A program made the position numbers and the translations under genes. From Promicromonosporaceae bacterium (GTDB lineage: Bacteria; Actinomycetota; Actinomycetes; Actinomycetales; Cellulomonadaceae): 8,586 nucleotides of DNA. Positions 7,055-8,586 of the stretch are shown piece by piece; the stretch's first letter is position 1, and every line of letters begins with the position of its first letter. The stretch is from the NCBI GenBank assembly GCA_009780755.1, contig WQZL01000108.1, forward strand, positions 1-8,586, in the 5' to 3' direction. Under the pieces are notes generated by a model, which was given only the letters and a program-made list of their open reading frames with translations, was not told where the DNA came from and made no database searches.

Positions 7055-7075
7055 CAATGTTATCGGATCGTGACC
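7055..7075 (-). promoter_or_regulatory. Shared 21-bp element with candidate -10 upstream of pta
   Basis: This 21-bp sequence is identical to 4766-4746 upstream of ackA2. It contains TAACAT (7062-7057), a TAnnnT -10 candidate. It lies 15-35 nt beyond the prolyl oligopeptidase stop and ends 93 nt upstream of the pta ATG. The sequence 17 nt upstream of the -10 (CAGCGC) is a poor -35, unlike the ackA2 copy, so conservation is of the 21-mer itself. It may be an activator-dependent promoter or a regulator site. Confidence 0.5.
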
Positions 7076-7089
7076 CGCTGCGCTGACGG

Positions 7090-8586
7090 CTAGGCCCCGA
7101 GACGGTCGGCGAGGAACGTCCAGGCGAAGGCGGACATCGTGGCCGCCTGGGCGTTGGTGGCCGCCCCGCCGTGGCCACCCTCGATATTCTCGAAGTAGGT
7201 GACATCCGCGCCGATGGCTTCCAGTAGAGCGCACATCTTACGGGCGTGACCGGGGTGAACGCGGTCATCGCGAGTGGAGGTCAGCAGCAACACGGGCGGG
7301 TAGTGGCGGTCGGCGTCGATCTGGTGGTACGCCGAGTAGTTCTGCAAGTACGTCCAATCCGCGGGATCATCCGGGTCGCCATACTCGGCCATCCAGGAGG
7401 CCCCGGCCAGCAAGATGGAAAAGCGGCGCATATCCAACAGCGGCACCTGAATCACGATGGCGCCAAACAGCTCCGGGTAGGTGCTGAGCATGTTGCCCAT
7501 CAACAGCCCGCCGTTCGATCCGCCCTGCGCCCCCAGCCGCTCCGGCGTGGTCACGCCGCGCGTCACCAGATCGCGGGCCACGGCCGCGAAATCCTGGTAA
7601 GCCTTGTGGCGGTTGGCTTTGAGGGCGGCCTGATGCCAGGTTGGCCCGTATTCGCCGCCGCCGCGAATATTCGCCACCGCGTACACGCCGCCGCGCTCCA
7701 GCCACGCCCGCCCCACGGCCGCGTTGTAGCCGGGGGTAAGGGAAATCTCGAAACCGCCGTAGCCGTACAGCAGCGTCGGCACGGGGCCGTTTTCGCCGGT
7801 CAGCGCAGCCTCGCGACCAACCAAGAAGTACGGCACGCGGGTGCCATCATCGGAGGTGGCGAAATGCTGCTGGGCTACTAGACCGTCGGCATTGAACATG
7901 GCGGGTGCCGACTTTAACGGTTCTAGCGCCACCGAACCATCATCGGCGACGCGGCCCAGAGAGAGGGTTGAGGGCGTGAGGTAGCTGCTAGAGGTGATCC
8001 ATACCTCGTCGCTCTCCCGCGGGTCAACGGCACGTACGCCAATGGTGGCGATGGGGTCGGTGAGCGGCAGTTCGGCGCGGGGCCACTCGGTGGTGGTTTC
8101 GACACGGTCGCTGCGCTCCCTACTCAACCACCCGGTTGGCTGAGTAGGCTCGACGAAGGAGGGTTGTGTCGAAACCGGGGGAGGTGTTAAGACGTACACC
8201 CGGTTCTTCACGTCATCTAGCACGGTGAGTACCAAGTGATTTCGAGTCCAGGTGGCCCCGGCCAAAGATGTGGTGGGGGTTGGGGTGAACAACGCAGTGA
8301 GGTTGCGCTGGCCCGCTAGGAAGTCGTTGACCGGCATCGCTAACAGCGATCCGGCGACATAGGTGGTTGAGCTTGAAATCAGCCAATCCTCGCGCAACTC
8401 GATAAGCAGCCATTCGCGGTGTAGGCCCACCTCGGCGGAGTCGGGCACGGGGATTTTCTGGAGTTTCTGTTCCGGCGTCCCAAGGTTTTCCACCAAGAAT
8501 GTCTGCGACTCATAGAACGCGATGGTGCGGTGGATCAGGTCACGCTCGAAGCCGGGCGTGCGGTCACGACTGGCGGCGATGTACAT
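7090..8586 (-). CDS. Prolyl oligopeptidase family S9A serine peptidase (N-terminus outside window)
   Basis: The visible 498 residues are the C-terminal part of a protein usually about 700 residues long; the Met at the window edge is probably internal. Residues 1 to about 255 are part of the beta-propeller that limits entry to short peptides. The alpha/beta-hydrolase domain follows: VPTLLYGYGGFE (269-280), NIRGGGEYGPTWH, the nucleophile motif GGSNGG (Ser357), DDRVHPGHA (catalytic Asp440 by analogy with the porcine enzyme, with Arg442) and EGGHGG (His472). The full catalytic triad is therefore present, and the expected activity is cleavage after proline in short peptides. Residues about 137-166 are encoded by a palindromic repeat (8092-8176), lie between LTPPP and EWPRAELPL, and look like an in-frame insertion in a propeller loop. 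It lies upstream of pta on the same strand but is separated from it by a strong hairpin, so it is probably an independent transcript. Confidence 0.92.
   Translation of the reverse strand: MYIAASRDRTPGFERDLIHRTIAFYESQTFLVENLGTPEQKLQKIPVPDSAEVGLHREWLLIELREDWLISSSTTYVAGSLLAMPVNDFLAGQRNLTALFTPTPTTSLAGATWTRNHLVLTVLDDVKNRVYVLTPPPVSTQPSFVEPTQPTGWLSRERSDRVETTTEWPRAELPLTDPIATIGVRAVDPRESDEVWITSSSYLTPSTLSLGRVADDGSVALEPLKSAPAMFNADGLVAQQHFATSDDGTRVPYFLVGREAALTGENGPVPTLLYGYGGFEISLTPGYNAAVGRAWLERGGVYAVANIRGGGEYGPTWHQAALKANRHKAYQDFAAVARDLVTRGVTTPERLGAQGGSNGGLLMGNMLSTYPELFGAIVIQVPLLDMRRFSILLAGASWMAEYGDPDDPADWTYLQNYSAYHQIDADRHYPPVLLLTSTRDDRVHPGHARKMCALLEAIGADVTYFENIEGGHGGAATNAQAATMSAFAWTFLADRLGA
8092..8178. 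repeat. Composite REP-like palindrome inside the prolyl oligopeptidase gene
   Basis: Two long-form REP-like units face each other. The first (8092-8132) starts GGTGGTTTCGACAC and ends CTACTCAACCACC. The second, on the opposite strand, starts CCGGTTTCGACAC and ends CTACTCAGCCAACCGG. Outer arms GGTTTCGACAC (8095-8105) and GTGTCGAAACC (8166-8176) match perfectly. Inner arms 8120-8130 and 8137-8147 match with one mismatch. Both ends resemble the short units at 4832, 6985 and 7025. Read on the minus strand it contains no stop and encodes about 30 residues in frame. Confidence 0.85.

Noticed and set aside
6962..7234. Upstream extension of pta, open for 91 more codons
   Set aside because: It overlaps the prolyl oligopeptidase 3' end, the 21-bp element and the REP pair. 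The encoded residues do not resemble Pta, and the family N-terminus begins at the ATG at 6961.
1..8586. CRISPR array, transposon, tRNA or rRNA genes, or a new multi-gene defence system
   Set aside because: There are no regularly spaced repeats, no transposase or integrase, no RNA-gene-like folds noticed, and no nuclease or helicase clusters. The genes are mostly metabolic and surface functions.

Overview
The window looks like chromosomal DNA from a high-GC Gram-positive bacterium (Actinomycetota), probably a fermentative one. The signs are GC-rich third codon positions, a sortase-type cell-wall sorting signal, a long phosphate acetyltransferase with an N-terminal P-loop domain, and dispersed palindromes of the GGTTTCGACA...CTCAACCACC type that I associate with actinobacterial genomes. 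I cannot name a genus.

Layout. 1-635 (+) is the 3' end of a cell-wall-anchored surface protein. A strong 14-bp hairpin (651-685) separates it from the convergent acetate kinase copy 1 (ackA1, 724-1908, -). A 171-bp divergent intergenic region follows, then an unrecognised single-pass membrane protein of 421 residues (2080-3345, +). A 166-bp convergent gap has no clear terminator. Next is acetate kinase copy 2 (ackA2, 3512-4702, -), which lies downstream of phosphate acetyltransferase (pta, 4865-6961, -). Upstream of pta is a prolyl oligopeptidase of family S9A (7090 to beyond 8586, -), cut at its N-terminus by the window edge.

How the genes work together. Pta converts acetyl-CoA and phosphate to acetyl phosphate, and AckA converts acetyl phosphate and ADP to acetate and ATP, so pta with ackA2 is the classical acetate-forming, ATP-yielding unit. 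The same 21-bp sequence, carrying a plausible -10 box, lies upstream of both pta (7055-7075) and ackA2 (4746-4766), so they may share control while being separately transcribed. ackA1 is about 74% identical to ackA2 by hand count. It lacks that motif and a Shine-Dalgarno sequence, and it has a substitution in a conserved motif of the nucleotide-binding region, so it looks like a diverging, differently expressed paralogue.

The most unusual structure is a family of REP-like palindromes: one copy just after the pta stop, an inverted pair forming a near-perfect 26-bp stem in the predicted pta leader, and a composite long copy inside the prolyl oligopeptidase coding sequence, where it is translated in frame as about 30 residues. 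No CRISPR array, transposase, rRNA or tRNA gene was found, and I see no convincing new defence or multi-gene system.
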